Below are positions 63,732-64,000 of a DNA stretch of 64,000 nt, in pieces. Source of the DNA: SZUA-430 sp964483585 (GTDB taxonomy: Bacteria; Pseudomonadota; Alphaproteobacteria; Micropepsales; Micropepsaceae); contig CAZABH010000004.1 in assembly GCA_964483585.1 (NCBI GenBank), positions 50,259 to 114,258 on the forward strand. The letters are read 5' to 3'. How positions within the stretch are numbered: position 1 is the stretch's first letter; each line of letters starts with the position of its first letter. The position numbers and the translations under genes were made by a program. A model generated the notes under the pieces. It had not been told where the DNA came from and did no database searches. It was given only the letters and a program-made list of their open reading frames with translations.

Positions 63732-64000
63732 TTAAATTCCCAATCGTTGCTTGACGGTGTGAATGTGGTCCGGAGTGGATCCGGCAAGTTCGACGTCAAA
63801 TTCGTAGGTCAGCCTTCGGATGGCCGGGTGAACGTTTCGGGCGACAAGCCTTGGAAAGTTGCCGGTAACTTCGTGGAATCCCACGGGGTCAGGCCTGTAC
63901 CGGCTTGTGTAGTGTTCGGCGTGTTCGTCGACATAACCAACGACGCGTAATCGCCCTTCGAACAGAGTTCGAGCGGTGCCTTCGCCAAGTGCTGCGCGAA
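63732..64000 (-). CDS. C-terminal part of a PD-(D/E)XK motif (DUF4420-like) protein, cut by window edge
   Basis: The minus-strand frame is open from the window edge to TAA at 63732-63734, giving about 88 residues. They include RVVGYVDEHAEHYTSRY, then EVTGNFPRLVARNVHPAIRRLTYEFDVEL near the C-terminus. The FPR-x-x-x-x-x-x-x-x-I-x-x-x-x-Y-x-x-x-L pattern is what I recall for the end of DUF4420 proteins, a PD-(D/E)XK nuclease-like family encoded immediately before AIPR in restriction clusters. The catalytic region would lie outside the window, so activity cannot be judged. Confidence 0.6.
   Translation of the reverse strand, partial: RAALGEGTARTLFEGRLRVVGYVDEHAEHYTSRYRPDPVGFHEVTGNFPRLVARNVHPAIRRLTYEFDVELAGSTPDHIHTVKQRLGI

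Overview
This 64 kb window is a gene-dense, GC-rich chromosomal segment of an alphaproteobacterium. The class call rests on families and gene pairs typical of that class: DUF1013/TrcR, DUF1465/RcdA, DUF1192, DUF1150 beside an Hsp20, DUF4164 before zapA, COQ9, an aa3-oxidase subunit IV peptide beside split pntAA/pntAB/pntB, and 6S RNA between zapA and 5-formyl-THF cyclo-ligase. The order cannot be fixed from the sequence alone. Nearly everything is core genome. The exception is the last 2.7 kb, which is visibly richer in A/T and carries the edge of a defence-type island.

Layout. 0-7.5 kb: end of an alpha/beta hydrolase, proton-translocating transhydrogenase operon (with an extra three-helix membrane protein between pntAB and pntB), a lipoprotein, and a Nat-type ABC transporter. 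7.5-10.8 kb: rpsU, def-coq9, purEK. 10.9-15.7 kb: diguanylate cyclase, two divergent DUF465 proteins, acyl-CoA ligase, MFS transporter. 15.7-20.2 kb: trcR, quinone oxidoreductase, DUF1192, DUF429, rcdA, GGCT-like protein, rpmE. 20.3-24.3 kb: ABC exporter, then efp-IMPase-ompA-like on the minus strand. 24.4-30.3 kb: Calvin/glycolytic operon tkt-gap-pgk-fba-thiE. 30.6-33.8 kb: DUF4164, zapA, 6S RNA, ygfA, a YmdB-like phosphoesterase, and ompW behind a perfect FNR-type box. 33.9-37.2 kb: ruvCAB-ybgC (minus) and a secreted unknown. 37.2-44.9 kb: yebC, tolQRAB, pal, cpoB, tilS. 45-51 kb: ftsH, a Sul2-like folP, glmM, thiD, a PhzF protein. 51-61.3 kb: DedA/YqaA, a PabB-PabC fusion, hsp20-DUF1150, then ptsN-hpf-rpoN-lptB-lptA-lptC-kdsD and rnd on the minus strand. 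61.3-64 kb: tRNA-Leu-like 3' fragment, an IS-end remnant, an AIPR protein and the C-terminus of a DUF4420-like protein.

How it fits together. The envelope is well represented: the Tol-Pal complex, LPS transport (lptABC) with KDO precursor synthesis (kdsD), glmM for peptidoglycan/LPS precursors, and OmpW. Folate is another theme: folP, PabBC and ygfA. Two cell-cycle regulators (TrcR, RcdA) and the division factor ZapA are also present.

Most notable points: (1) the dihydropteroate synthase in the housekeeping ftsH-folP-glmM position has the motif set of the mobile sulfonamide-resistance enzymes, especially Sul2, rather than of ordinary FolP. (2) The right edge looks like an island inserted at a tRNA-Leu 3' end and carrying an AIPR-type restriction/defence cassette that continues beyond the window. 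All product names come from motif recognition by eye; no database search was run.
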